From the NCBI GenBank assembly GCA_024743405.1, contig JANSWP010000003.1, positions 62,001 to 126,000 on the forward strand: DNA of 64,000 nucleotides, read 5' to 3'. A program made the translations under genes and the position numbers. The stretch comes from Bacteroidota bacterium (GTDB taxonomy: Bacteria > Bacteroidota > Bacteroidia > Chitinophagales > Saprospiraceae). Under the pieces are notes generated by a model. It ran no database searches. It saw only the letters and a program-made list of their open reading frames with translations, and was not told where the DNA came from. Of this stretch, positions 52,451 through 60,905 are shown piece by piece (the stretch's first letter is position 1; each line of letters starts with the position of its first letter).

Positions 52451-53818
52451 ATGATGAAATTATTGAAGATCAGTTTGTTACTGAGTACAATTTCTATAAT
52501 AAGTCTAACGAGTTGTGATCAGACAAATCCAAATTGGAAACAAGACGCTGCCAATGCTAACTATTTGCATAACTCGATGCAAAAAATATCAGATGTGATT
52601 GTACATGATATTTTTTCTCCACCTGTGGCGAGTCGAATTTATGCTTATGCTGCCATCGCAGGTTATGAAGCATTACAGCTTGGTAATGAAGATTATCAAA
52701 GTTTGGAAGGACAATTAAGAGACTTAAAGAATGTACCCAAACCGGGCCCAAATCAAGAGGTTTGTTACCCTCTCGCAAGTGCTCAAGCAATGCTCAAAGT
52801 TGGTAAAGCCCTCATTTTTTCTGAGCAAATGATTGATGATTTTCGGTCTGAGGTAGAAGCTGATTTTATCGCCATCAAAATGCCACAAGCGGTTTATGAT
52901 GCTTCCATAGCTTACGGTCATGCGGTGGCTGACCATATTTTAGCTTGGGCTGACAAAGACATGTACAAAGAAACGCGTACCTATCCAAAATTTTCTATCA
53001 CAGATGACCCTTCTCGTTGGAAGCCAACTCCGCCTGATTATATGGATGGAATTGAGCCTCATTGGGATCAAATTCGACCTTTTGTGATTGATTCTGCTCA
53101 GCAATTTGTCCCAGCACCTCCGACAGCGTATGATATGGATGATAAGGATGGGCAGTTTTATAAAGAGGTTTTAGAAGTGTATACTGCATTAGAGGTTGAC
53201 CAAGAGGAACGTGCACAACGAGAATTAATTGCTGGCTTTTGGGATTGTAATCCTTATGTTTCTCATCATAAAGGACACGTTATGTTTGCTACTAAAAAGA
53301 TCACGCCTGGTGGTCATTGGGTGGGCATCTGTCAGGCAGCCTGTAAAAAGGCTAAAGCTGATATTTTCCAAAGTGCAGATGCTTATGCTTGGACAGCAAT
53401 TTGTCTAGCTGATGCATTCATTTCTTGTTGGGATGAGAAGTACAGAAGTAATTTGGTACGACCCGAAACGGTCATTAATACTCATATCGATGAAGAGTGG
53501 AAACCATTCTTACAAACGCCGCCATTTCCAGAATATACCAGCGGTCATAGTGTAATCTCTAGGTCGGCAGCTACGGCCTTGACACACGTTTTTGGTGACA
53601 ATTTTAATTTTATAGATTCTGTTGAAGTTGTTTATGGTATGCCTGCTCGGGAGTTTGAGTCATTCTATAAGGCTTCAGAAGAAGCCGCAATAAGCCGGTT
53701 GTATGGTGGTATTCATTATGGACCTGCATGTTTTATTGGCGTAGAACAAGGTGGTAAAATTGGTGACCATATCGTGTCAAAAATTAAAACCAAAAAAGAT
53801 CGATTGAGCATGAAATAG
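52451..53818 (+). CDS. Vanadium-dependent haloperoxidase/PAP2 family lipoprotein
   Basis: 455 residues (or 454 from the second ATG). Lipobox LTSC near residue 23. Early part WKQDAANANYLHN and HDIFSPPVASRIYAYAAIAGYEAL is typical of bacterial vanadium-type acid phosphatase/haloperoxidase-like proteins. The vanadate/phosphate pocket is formed by the first motif near KYRSNLVRPETVIN, the central TSGHSVISRSAA and the last SRLYGGIHYGPACFIG with its axial histidine. Members oxidise halides with hydrogen peroxide or hydrolyse phosphate esters; this sequence does not tell which. The lipid anchor places it at the outer or inner membrane face. A terminator follows. Confidence 0.88.
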   Translation: MMKLLKISLLLSTISIISLTSCDQTNPNWKQDAANANYLHNSMQKISDVIVHDIFSPPVASRIYAYAAIAGYEALQLGNEDYQSLEGQLRDLKNVPKPGPNQEVCYPLASAQAMLKVGKALIFSEQMIDDFRSEVEADFIAIKMPQAVYDASIAYGHAVADHILAWADKDMYKETRTYPKFSITDDPSRWKPTPPDYMDGIEPHWDQIRPFVIDSAQQFVPAPPTAYDMDDKDGQFYKEVLEVYTALEVDQEERAQRELIAGFWDCNPYVSHHKGHVMFATKKITPGGHWVGICQAACKKAKADIFQSADAYAWTAICLADAFISCWDEKYRSNLVRPETVINTHIDEEWKPFLQTPPFPEYTSGHSVISRSAATALTHVFGDNFNFIDSVEVVYGMPAREFESFYKASEEAAISRLYGGIHYGPACFIGVEQGGKIGDHIVSKIKTKKDRLSMK

Positions 53819-53830
53819 ATTGTATTTAGG

Positions 53831-53868
53831 CAGTTTTCAGTTGGCAGTATAAAGTCAGCTGAAAACTG
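53831..53868 (+). terminator. Terminator-like hairpin
   Basis: CAGTTTTCAGTTGGC pairs with GTCAGCTGAAAACTG, 12 bases after the haloperoxidase-family stop. The rest of the gap to 54088 contains loosely repeated CAGGAGTCAG and CCTGACATCTG segments but no gene. Confidence 0.65.
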
Positions 53869-54087
53869 TAAGTTTATTCTATTTGCATTCCTAACCTGGC
53901 AGAGCCAGTTTCATAGGGATCAGGAGTCAGAGGGCAGATATGAGAGTTTTCTGACACCTGAAAGAAAATTTTAATTTTTGACCTGACATCTGAAACCTGA
54001 TTCTGAAAGGTTTAAAAGGGATTTTTTGCCACAAAAACGCAAGAAATAACTTGAAAGGAATAAGTTAGAAATTGCCAACTGCTCATT

Positions 54088-55530
54088 GTGACTACACAAA
54101 AAATCGGACTTTTTTTAGGTCCCATCACTTTCCTTATTTTATTATTAATTCCAAACCCTGAGATCATGTCTCCCGAGGCTTGGAAGGTCGTCGCTCTGGC
54201 AGTCTTTATGCTATTATGGTGGGTGACAGAGGCTGTTCCTATTCCAGTCACGGCATTATTACCACTCATCGTTTTACCGCTTATGGGCGTCATGAATATG
54301 AAGGCGGCAGCAGCTCCTTATGCTAATCCGATTGTGTTTTTGTTTATGGGTGGTTTTATGATTGCATTGGCGATGGAAAAATGGAATTTGCATCGCCGTA
54401 TTGCATTGACCATAGTGAGTTGGACGGGTACGAATGCGAATGGAATTTTATTGGGGTTTATGATTGCGACAGCAGTGTTGAGTATGTGGATTAGTAATAC
54501 GGCTACTACGATAATGATGCTGCCCATTGCGATGAGTGTGATTCAATTATTGAAAAAGAATAGGGTGGAGGAATCCTCCAAAGGCTTTCGGAATTTTGCT
54601 TTGGTGATGATGTTGGGCATTGCTTATTCAGCGAATATAGGTGGGTTAGGGACGCTTATCGGAACGCCTCCAACGGTTGTATTTGCAGGGTTTATGGAAG
54701 AGACCTATGATTATCAAGTTGCTTTTGCAGATTGGCTGAAAATTGGTTTTCCTTTTGCTGTTTTAATGATTGCGATTACTTACCTTTTTCTAGTTAAAAT
54801 TTTGTACCCCAACCGATTAGGAAAGTTCGAGGGCGCACACGAATTGATCGAAAAAGAAGTTGAAAAATTAGGATCGCTTTCTTTAGGAGAAAAAAGAACG
54901 CTTATTGTTTTCATAGGCACTGCTCTCTTTTGGATTTTTCGGAGCCCTATTAATGGTCTTTTCCCATCCCTGAAATTATCTGATACAGGGATTGCAATGA
55001 TCGCCACAATCTTTTTGTTCGTCATTCCAATTAACTTCAAGAAAAGTGAGTTTATTTTAGATTGGAAAGCTACGGAAAAGTTGCCGTGGGGGATTCTTTT
55101 GCTGTTTGGTGGTGGGTTGAGTTTGGCAGCAGCATTAGCACAAACTGGGATCATTGATCTGATCGGAGCCCAATTTAAAGAAGCCAATAATATTGGATTT
55201 TGGGTGGTCATGGGGCTTACTGCCGTTTCTCTTTTCTTGACCGAAATTATTGGAAACTTAGCACTTGTAACCGTCTTTTTACCTGTTGTAGGAGGTATTG
55301 CAATCGGTACCGGAGTAGACCCATTGCATGCAACAATTCCGGTTACGTTGGCAGCAAGTTGTGCATTCACTTTACCGATGTCTACACCACCCAATGCGAT
55401 TGTATTCGCAAGTGGTCATGTAAAAGTTGCCGAGATGTCAAGAGCAGGTATTGTCTTAAACTTAGTTGCTATTTTGTTGATTGCGGTCTTGGCAAGTACT
55501 GTTTTGAAATCAGTGTTTAATATGAGTTGA
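54088..55530 (+). CDS. DASS/SLC13 family sodium-coupled anion symporter
   Basis: 480 residues, GTG start (no in-frame ATG fits the first helix). About eleven hydrophobic segments. Family motifs: WWVTEAVPIPVTALLPLIVLP, the first SNT motif WISNTATTIMMLPI, GGLGTLIGTPP, and the second repeat TEIIGNLALVTVFLPVV with LPMSTPPNAIVFASG. DASS proteins import dicarboxylates, citrate, sulfate or related anions with sodium. Since the locus upstream would release large amounts of sulfate, a sulfate or organic anion role is conceivable but not shown. No partner gene is adjacent. Confidence 0.92.
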   Translation: MTTQKIGLFLGPITFLILLLIPNPEIMSPEAWKVVALAVFMLLWWVTEAVPIPVTALLPLIVLPLMGVMNMKAAAAPYANPIVFLFMGGFMIALAMEKWNLHRRIALTIVSWTGTNANGILLGFMIATAVLSMWISNTATTIMMLPIAMSVIQLLKKNRVEESSKGFRNFALVMMLGIAYSANIGGLGTLIGTPPTVVFAGFMEETYDYQVAFADWLKIGFPFAVLMIAITYLFLVKILYPNRLGKFEGAHELIEKEVEKLGSLSLGEKRTLIVFIGTALFWIFRSPINGLFPSLKLSDTGIAMIATIFLFVIPINFKKSEFILDWKATEKLPWGILLLFGGGLSLAAALAQTGIIDLIGAQFKEANNIGFWVVMGLTAVSLFLTEIIGNLALVTVFLPVVGGIAIGTGVDPLHATIPVTLAASCAFTLPMSTPPNAIVFASGHVKVAEMSRAGIVLNLVAILLIAVLASTVLKSVFNMS

Positions 55531-55639
55531 GAAGATTCAGTCTTGATTTCTGGTTCTTTCTAAGAAGAGGAAGAACGAGGGAAGTGCATTTTAAATAGCT
55601 GATTATTAGTATTTTGCACTTTTGAAATAGACTTGTGTT

Positions 55640-56152
55640 TTAAACCCAATTCCCCGCATAGTCCAATGATTCCTCTGAAATACTCATTAAATAATCATAT
55701 TTCAATCTTGTAATTTGACGGATATGAAGGAAGTCATGCGCCAACCAATTACTTAAGTACATTTTTGCTGTCAATGGACCCACCTTCGGATGATGATAGG
55801 CATTATTCCACTTGGGATTAACCAAAGATTTTAGCCAGATAATCGAGTCGTCTCGTTCTTTTAAAAATTGAGTCAAAACGGTTGAATAATCTTGTCCAAT
55901 ATAATTTCTTTCCTTTACCCATCCGACAGGATCAATAGGCGGCAGAGGTATATTTGGTGATTCCAAAACTTGCTTTACACGTGTCCGAAAATCTTCTCTT
56001 TCTTCATCATACAGATGACAAATGATTTCCAATAGGCACCATTTTTCAGGACTGGTTTTGAATAATATTTCTTTTTCTGATAAATCCAGTAAAAGAGATT
56101 CAAAAGTGGCTTTGTTGCTTTCAAGATTTTGGATAATGTGTTGGTAATCCAT
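55640..56152 (-). CDS. DinB-like four-helix metalloprotein
   Basis: 170 residues from ATG 56152 (MDYQHIIQNLESNKATFESL); the longer frame to 56215 lacks a reason to be coding. The DinB/YfiT-type four-helix bundle shows three potential metal-ligand histidines: CHLYDEEREDF near residue 47 and the HDFLHIRQITRLKYDYL pair near 140-145. WCLLEIICHL matches the WSxxEIxxHL family signature. Members bind metal and often act as thiol-dependent transferases; the function here is unknown. It is followed in the same direction by nothing close; the upstream PQQ dehydrogenase is also on the minus strand. Confidence 0.8.
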   Translation of the reverse strand: MDYQHIIQNLESNKATFESLLLDLSEKEILFKTSPEKWCLLEIICHLYDEEREDFRTRVKQVLESPNIPLPPIDPVGWVKERNYIGQDYSTVLTQFLKERDDSIIWLKSLVNPKWNNAYHHPKVGPLTAKMYLSNWLAHDFLHIRQITRLKYDYLMSISEESLDYAGNWV

Positions 56153-56273
56153 GTGGTATTTTTTGATTTCAATAATTGATGCAATGTAGGTTGTCACATA
56201 TGATTTTGAACCCACTTCACTAAAATGAAAATGGTCGTTCTAGAATCGAATACAACAACCTGTGTAACATCAG

Positions 56274-58445
56274 CTATTGAATATTTTCTAAGGAAAGCGC
56301 TACATAAAAATCTCCCGAATCTGTTCCCATTTTCCCACCACCACAAGCGATTACGACAAATTGCTTTCCTTCTACTTCATAAGTTATAGGCGTTGCATAA
56401 CCTCCAGCGGGCAATTCTGTTTCCCACAATTTTTCACCTGTTATCTTATCAAATACTCTAAACTTTTCGTCTTTCGTGGCACCTATGAAAATCAAACCAC
56501 TTTTGGTGACGACTGGGCCGCCATAGTTTTCTGTTCCAGTTATTGGAATACCTTGAGCGGTCAATTCTGTAAACTCTCCAAGTGGAACTTGCCAAACAAT
56601 CTCTCCTTTATTCAAATCAATTGCATTCAGTGTGCCCCATGGTGGTTTGACCGCTGGGTAACCCTTGTCATCCAAAAATCGCCCAAAACTATTTAAAGTA
56701 TAGGGTAGGACATTGGGGTCTGTATTTTGAAGTAATTCGATGGGGATTTCTAAATTATCATTGTTTAAAAGATAAGCAGAGATCGCAGAAGTGGCTGCAT
56801 CTGACAATTGAGGAAGCGGTGCCATAGCCCCTTGCCCATTTTTAATGATTTGGGTAATTTGATTTGTATCATATTTATCTTTTAGGTTTAATAAGGTAGG
56901 GTTTATATCTATTCCTTTTAAATCTGATCCATGGCACCGGGCACATTGTTGTTCATAAAGATTTTGCCCAATTTCACTCAATTGACCACCAGCGACTGTT
57001 TCTATCTTTTTGGCTCGAAACATCCAAGGCATTTCATTGGCATTCACATACAGCCAACCTGATTCAGGATCATAGCCTGCGCCTCCCCATTCTGCGCCTC
57101 CATCAAAACCCGGAAACATAATATTTCCCTGTTCACTTGGCGGTGTAAATTGTTTTGGTTTTAAAGATGCCCACTGTTGTTTGAGTGTTTGTATAGGATG
57201 TTCGGTGCCATCGACAAAATCGGCAATATTGGCATTGGATTCTGGAAAAAGATCGCTTACTAAATCTTCTGTAAATTCTTGCCTAGAGAAAGGCGGAATA
57301 TGAGTTGGAATAGGCTGGGTTGGCCAGGCAGACTCTCCATTCAACTCTGAAGGGGGGACTGGCATTTCTTCAATGGGGAATATAGGGTCTCCATTCATTC
57401 TATCGAATACAAAAACATGTCCAGATTTGGTTACCTGAGCGACTGCTTTTATTGTTTTTCCATCCTTTTTGATAGTTACTAAATTGGGTGGCGCAGGAAT
57501 ATCTCTATCCCAGAGATCATGGTGTACAAATTGAAAGTGCCAAATTCGGGTGCCTGTCTCTGCATTTAAAGCTAATAAAGAATTAGCAAATAAGTTTTGT
57601 CCTTCTCGATTGCCGCCATAAAAATCATAAGAAGCAGAACCTGTAGGTATATAGACTATGCCAGTCTCTTCATCCAATGCCATACCCGCCCAAGAATTAG
57701 CACCGCCGATATACTCCCATGCATCCTTTGGCCAGGTATCATGACCAAATTCACCAGGCATAGGGATGGTGTGAAAAATCCATTTTATCTCACCTGTATT
57801 CAAATCATAGGCTCGAATATGACCGGGTGATGCGCCCGGACCTTCATGCACCCTTGTCCCTTGAATCAATATATTTTGATACACTACTCCGGGCGTATTC
57901 GCAATGGCAAGTTGTTTTTCAAAATCCCGACCTAGACCTTTCCTCAAATCGACTTTTCCGCCTTCACCAAAAGTTGTTTCTAGTGTTCCTTTCAAAGCAT
58001 CGACTGCATAAATGGAATGCCCCGACGTATAAATGATGCGGCCATTTGCTCCATCATCCCAATAAATGACCCCACGATTGACGCCCATACCAGGAGCAAC
58101 ACTATCATCTGGCGAAAATTTCCAAATCTCTTTTCCCGTTGCGGCATTTACTGCAAAAAGCTTTAATGTTGGATTGGTTCCATACAGAATGGTGTCGACA
58201 ACCAATGGACTACACTGTATCTGAGACCGATTATCTTCGCTGGCATCTCCTGATGAATATTGCCATGCGATTTTTAGCCCTTTGACATTGGACTTATTGA
58301 TTTGAGTCAATTCAGAATAGTGCGTTCTGGCATTATCGCCCAGATAGTTTGACCAAGTGAGGTATTGATTGGCAGGTTGTTTTAATGAATCAGTATTACA
58401 CGCTAATAAGAATAAGAGAGCGAAATAGAAGGTAGATTTTTTCAT
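56274..58445 (-). CDS. PQQ-dependent quinoprotein dehydrogenase with cytochrome c domain, lipoprotein
   Basis: 723 residues; lipobox LLAC (Cys16). The eight-bladed quinoprotein propeller starts at WSNYLGDNARTHYSELTQIN and has the W-docking text LKLFAVNAATGKEIWKF, TPGVVYQNILIQGTRV, HTIPMPGEFGHDTWPKDAWEY and TGSASYDFYGGNREG. A cytochrome c domain with the haem motif CARCH (about residue 499) is inserted before the last blades, which close with GENYGGPVVTKSGLIFIGAT-like text and PITYEVEGKQFVVIACGGG. This arrangement is the pyrroloquinoline-quinone-dependent glucose/sugar dehydrogenase type common in Bacteroidota and Planctomycetota. It oxidises an alcohol or sugar in the periplasm and passes electrons on through haem. 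Confidence 0.92.
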   Translation of the reverse strand: MKKSTFYFALLFLLACNTDSLKQPANQYLTWSNYLGDNARTHYSELTQINKSNVKGLKIAWQYSSGDASEDNRSQIQCSPLVVDTILYGTNPTLKLFAVNAATGKEIWKFSPDDSVAPGMGVNRGVIYWDDGANGRIIYTSGHSIYAVDALKGTLETTFGEGGKVDLRKGLGRDFEKQLAIANTPGVVYQNILIQGTRVHEGPGASPGHIRAYDLNTGEIKWIFHTIPMPGEFGHDTWPKDAWEYIGGANSWAGMALDEETGIVYIPTGSASYDFYGGNREGQNLFANSLLALNAETGTRIWHFQFVHHDLWDRDIPAPPNLVTIKKDGKTIKAVAQVTKSGHVFVFDRMNGDPIFPIEEMPVPPSELNGESAWPTQPIPTHIPPFSRQEFTEDLVSDLFPESNANIADFVDGTEHPIQTLKQQWASLKPKQFTPPSEQGNIMFPGFDGGAEWGGAGYDPESGWLYVNANEMPWMFRAKKIETVAGGQLSEIGQNLYEQQCARCHGSDLKGIDINPTLLNLKDKYDTNQITQIIKNGQGAMAPLPQLSDAATSAISAYLLNNDNLEIPIELLQNTDPNVLPYTLNSFGRFLDDKGYPAVKPPWGTLNAIDLNKGEIVWQVPLGEFTELTAQGIPITGTENYGGPVVTKSGLIFIGATKDEKFRVFDKITGEKLWETELPAGGYATPITYEVEGKQFVVIACGGGKMGTDSGDFYVALSLENIQ

Positions 58446-58753
58446 TTTGTATTGTATTTACTGAGGTCGTAAGAAGACTGAAAGGGTGACCTTTTTCATT
58501 TTAGCGAAGTGGGTTCAAAATTCCGTTAAGAACTATCCACTGTTTGAGCAAAGCGAGTTTGGGTAGTTTAGGGATTTTTAATCCGCACAGCGTTTAAAAA
58601 TGAAATCAGTCTTGAGTTTTTTGATTCTTTTTTTGTCAAGAAAAAAAGAATGACAGCTTAATAGTCAATTGTTTATAGAATATTTTAAACGAATTTTAGA
58701 ATCCTTTTCCTCTAAAAGAAATTAAATCATAGCCTCGTTCGGAATATCAATAA
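58446..58753. repeat. 308-base gap with dispersed two-hairpin repeat
   Basis: Between the minus-strand sugar porter and PQQ dehydrogenase genes. At 58535-58655: AACTATCCACTGTTTGAGCA, GCGAGTTTGGGTAGTTT, GGATTTTTAATCC, then ATTCTTTTTT/AAAAAAGAAT, the same order as the repeat at 8586. No open frame is present. It may also terminate the sugar porter transcript. Confidence 0.5.
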
Positions 58754-60076
58754 TTAATTGGTTAATTGCTTTTGCATATCTTCCAATGAAATACCTTTTG
58801 TTTCGGGCATCATTTTCCACACAAAAATTAATTGTAAAAACATCATAAAAGCGAAAAAGGCAAACACTGGGGCTGCCCCGATTTTAGTAAATAAAACAGG
58901 AACTAATGAAGGAATAATAGCGGCTAAAACCCAATGCGTACTACTGCCAAATGCTTGTCCATTGGCACGTAAATGATTAGGGAAGATTTCAGAAATAAAT
59001 ACCCAAATAACCGCTCCTTGCCCTATAGCATGGGATGCTATAAATAGAAATAAAAATATCGGAACTGCCATACCTTGCCAGCCGAATGTAAATGCCATTG
59101 CCACTAAAGACAGTGAAATGATATAACCAAATGAGCCGATGTAAAGTAGTTGTTTTCGACCTAGCCGGTCAATTAAGGCAAGTCCTAATAATGTGAAAAT
59201 TAGATTCGTTACACCTATTCCAATACTACTTAACAAAGCGGCACTTTCCTCTAATCCAGCAATTTCAAAAATCCTAGGGGCATAATAAAGAAAAGCATTG
59301 ATGCCTGAAAATTGATTGAAAAAGGCGATCAAAAATGCTAGAATTAAAGGGAAACGATATTTTTTAATAAAGATGGTTTCTGTTTTGGATGACCTAGCGT
59401 CATCTGATAAAATGGCTTGCATTTGTTCTTCTACATTGGCTTGGGGATTAATTAATTTTAAAGTTACTGCTGCCTCAAATCGATTCTTTGCTTTTGTCAA
59501 CAACCAACGTGGACTTTTGGGCACGCCTACTACCAGGAATGTATATACGATCGCAGGAATTGCTTCCACACCAATCATCCAACGCCAAGCATCTATCTCA
59601 ATTCCACTCAATAAATAATTAGAAATAAAGGCGATCATAATTCCGAATACAATATTGAATTGGTATAAGGCGACCAATTTACCACGGTCATTGGCAGGCG
59701 CAATTTCAGAAACATAAGCGGGTGCAGCTATCGTGGAAGCTCCTACGCCTAAGCCACCTAAAAACCTAAAAAAAGCAAATATCCACGGGTCAGTGGCCAT
59801 TGCCGAACCCAATGCAGATACGGTGTAAAAAACTCCAATCCAAAATAAAGTCTTTTTCCGTCCCAATTTATCTGTTGGAATACCTCCAAAAATTGCCCCT
59901 ATCACAGTCCCCCACAATGCAGAAGCCATCACTACAAAACCATGAAATACTTCTCCTCGATTCCAGAGTTCTTGAAGCGGAAGATCTGCTCCTGAAATGA
60001 CAACAGTATCAAAACCGAATAAAAAACCTGCCAAGGCAACAGTTAGGGACCAAAAGATAATTTTGTTGTTCGTCAT
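58754..60076 (-). CDS. MFS sugar porter
   Basis: 440 residues, twelve hydrophobic segments. Sugar-porter signatures: GFLFGFDTVVISGA in helix 1, PTDKLGRKKTLFWIG after helix 2, RFLGGLGVGASTIAAPAYVSEIAPANDRGKLV, VPKSPRWLL, the second-half IDRLGRKQLLYIG, WVFISEIFPNHLRANGQ, and the closing PETKGISLEDMQ. Such proton symporters take up monosaccharides, including xylose, arabinose and glucose, across the inner membrane. It could import the sugars released by the upstream glycosidases, but it lies more than 12 kb away among general genes. Same strand as the PQQ dehydrogenase. Confidence 0.93.
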   Translation of the reverse strand: MTNNKIIFWSLTVALAGFLFGFDTVVISGADLPLQELWNRGEVFHGFVVMASALWGTVIGAIFGGIPTDKLGRKKTLFWIGVFYTVSALGSAMATDPWIFAFFRFLGGLGVGASTIAAPAYVSEIAPANDRGKLVALYQFNIVFGIMIAFISNYLLSGIEIDAWRWMIGVEAIPAIVYTFLVVGVPKSPRWLLTKAKNRFEAAVTLKLINPQANVEEQMQAILSDDARSSKTETIFIKKYRFPLILAFLIAFFNQFSGINAFLYYAPRIFEIAGLEESAALLSSIGIGVTNLIFTLLGLALIDRLGRKQLLYIGSFGYIISLSLVAMAFTFGWQGMAVPIFLFLFIASHAIGQGAVIWVFISEIFPNHLRANGQAFGSSTHWVLAAIIPSLVPVLFTKIGAAPVFAFFAFMMFLQLIFVWKMMPETKGISLEDMQKQLTN

Positions 60077-60121
60077 GTGTTTTCTTCGTTTATGTAATGA
60101 TTATTTTGATTGATTAAATGG

Positions 60122-60204
60122 CTTTCTCATAAAAATCGCTAAAACTCTCTTCAGGGTTGGGGTAAATTTTAGCGATTTTTGAAAGAATTTATTTTTATGA
60201 GAAA
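60122..60204 (-). terminator. Hairpin after the NadR-like gene
   Basis: AAAAATCGCTAAAA (60131-60144) and TTTTAGCGATTTTT (60167-60180) form a perfect 14-base stem, nested in TTTCTCAT/ATGAGAAA arms. It lies between the NadR-like gene and the sugar porter, both on the minus strand, and is placed to end the former. Confidence 0.6.
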
Positions 60205-60240
60205 ACCATATGATTGATAATAAAATTCGTCAAAAAAGGA

Positions 60241-60822
60241 TTATCTCTTTATAAAAGGGAAAATGTGATTTAAACTATTTATTGTTTTATGGAGTCTATG
60301 TAGTTGATTACCAGATGTTTCCATAAAGTTTGCATTAAGAGAAAAGAGTTCTGTTTTATAAATGTGATACAACTCTTCTCGGTCATTTGGGTGCTCCCTT
60401 AAAATATCAAATTCCCATGGAACATCAATTCCACAAAGAATAAAAAAGTCATTTTTCCGAGCTTCCAATTCCTCCAAAATATATGGATGACATTGCTGGT
60501 ATTTATATTCAGACCAAATCTTTAAAACCAATAAACTGGTATCACAGAATAAAAACTGATTGGCTTTTTTTTGCATTTTTTTTTCTAAATCAACCTGTCC
60601 TTTCGCGATTTTTAAAAGATCCTTTTCGGTGTATTCTCGATTTGATTCTGATAGATGTTTTCGAGCATATTCGGGCACCCAAATAGTATCAAAATGCTCG
60701 GCAAGATGCTGCGCTAAAGTCGTTTTACCCGTCGACTCAGGTCCAGTAAGAATTATTTTTTTGATGGTTTTTGATTGCATTTCCTTGCGAATAAACGAAT
60801 TTTGGTTTTCTTCAACAATCAT
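60241..60822 (-). CDS. NadR-like P-loop kinase/ATPase
   Basis: 193 residues (or 179 from the ATG at 60780; spacing does not decide). P-loop GPESTGKTTLAQHLAEHF, followed by the NadR C-terminal-domain text VPEYARKHL, KDLLKIAKGQVDLE, FCDTSLLVLKIWSEYKY and FILCGIDVPWEFDILREHPNDREEL. It matches the nicotinamide-riboside-kinase part of NadR without the N-terminal nucleotidyltransferase or regulator domain. Stand-alone forms are common in Bacteroidota. It probably phosphorylates nicotinamide riboside in NAD salvage. Divergent from the GH31 gene. Confidence 0.88.
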   Translation of the reverse strand: MIVEENQNSFIRKEMQSKTIKKIILTGPESTGKTTLAQHLAEHFDTIWVPEYARKHLSESNREYTEKDLLKIAKGQVDLEKKMQKKANQFLFCDTSLLVLKIWSEYKYQQCHPYILEELEARKNDFFILCGIDVPWEFDILREHPNDREELYHIYKTELFSLNANFMETSGNQLHRLHKTINSLNHIFPFIKR

Positions 60823-60905
60823 TTTTGGTGATTGATTGAGAATTGAACCAAAATTCAGTACTGATTATATCATATTGTAATCGTCCTCATATAAAATTTT
60901 ACAAA

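Noticed and set aside
54780-55394. 204-codon open frame on the minus strand inside the DASS gene
   Set aside because: It is antisense to a well-conserved transporter, has no recognisable domain and is best explained as a shadow frame.
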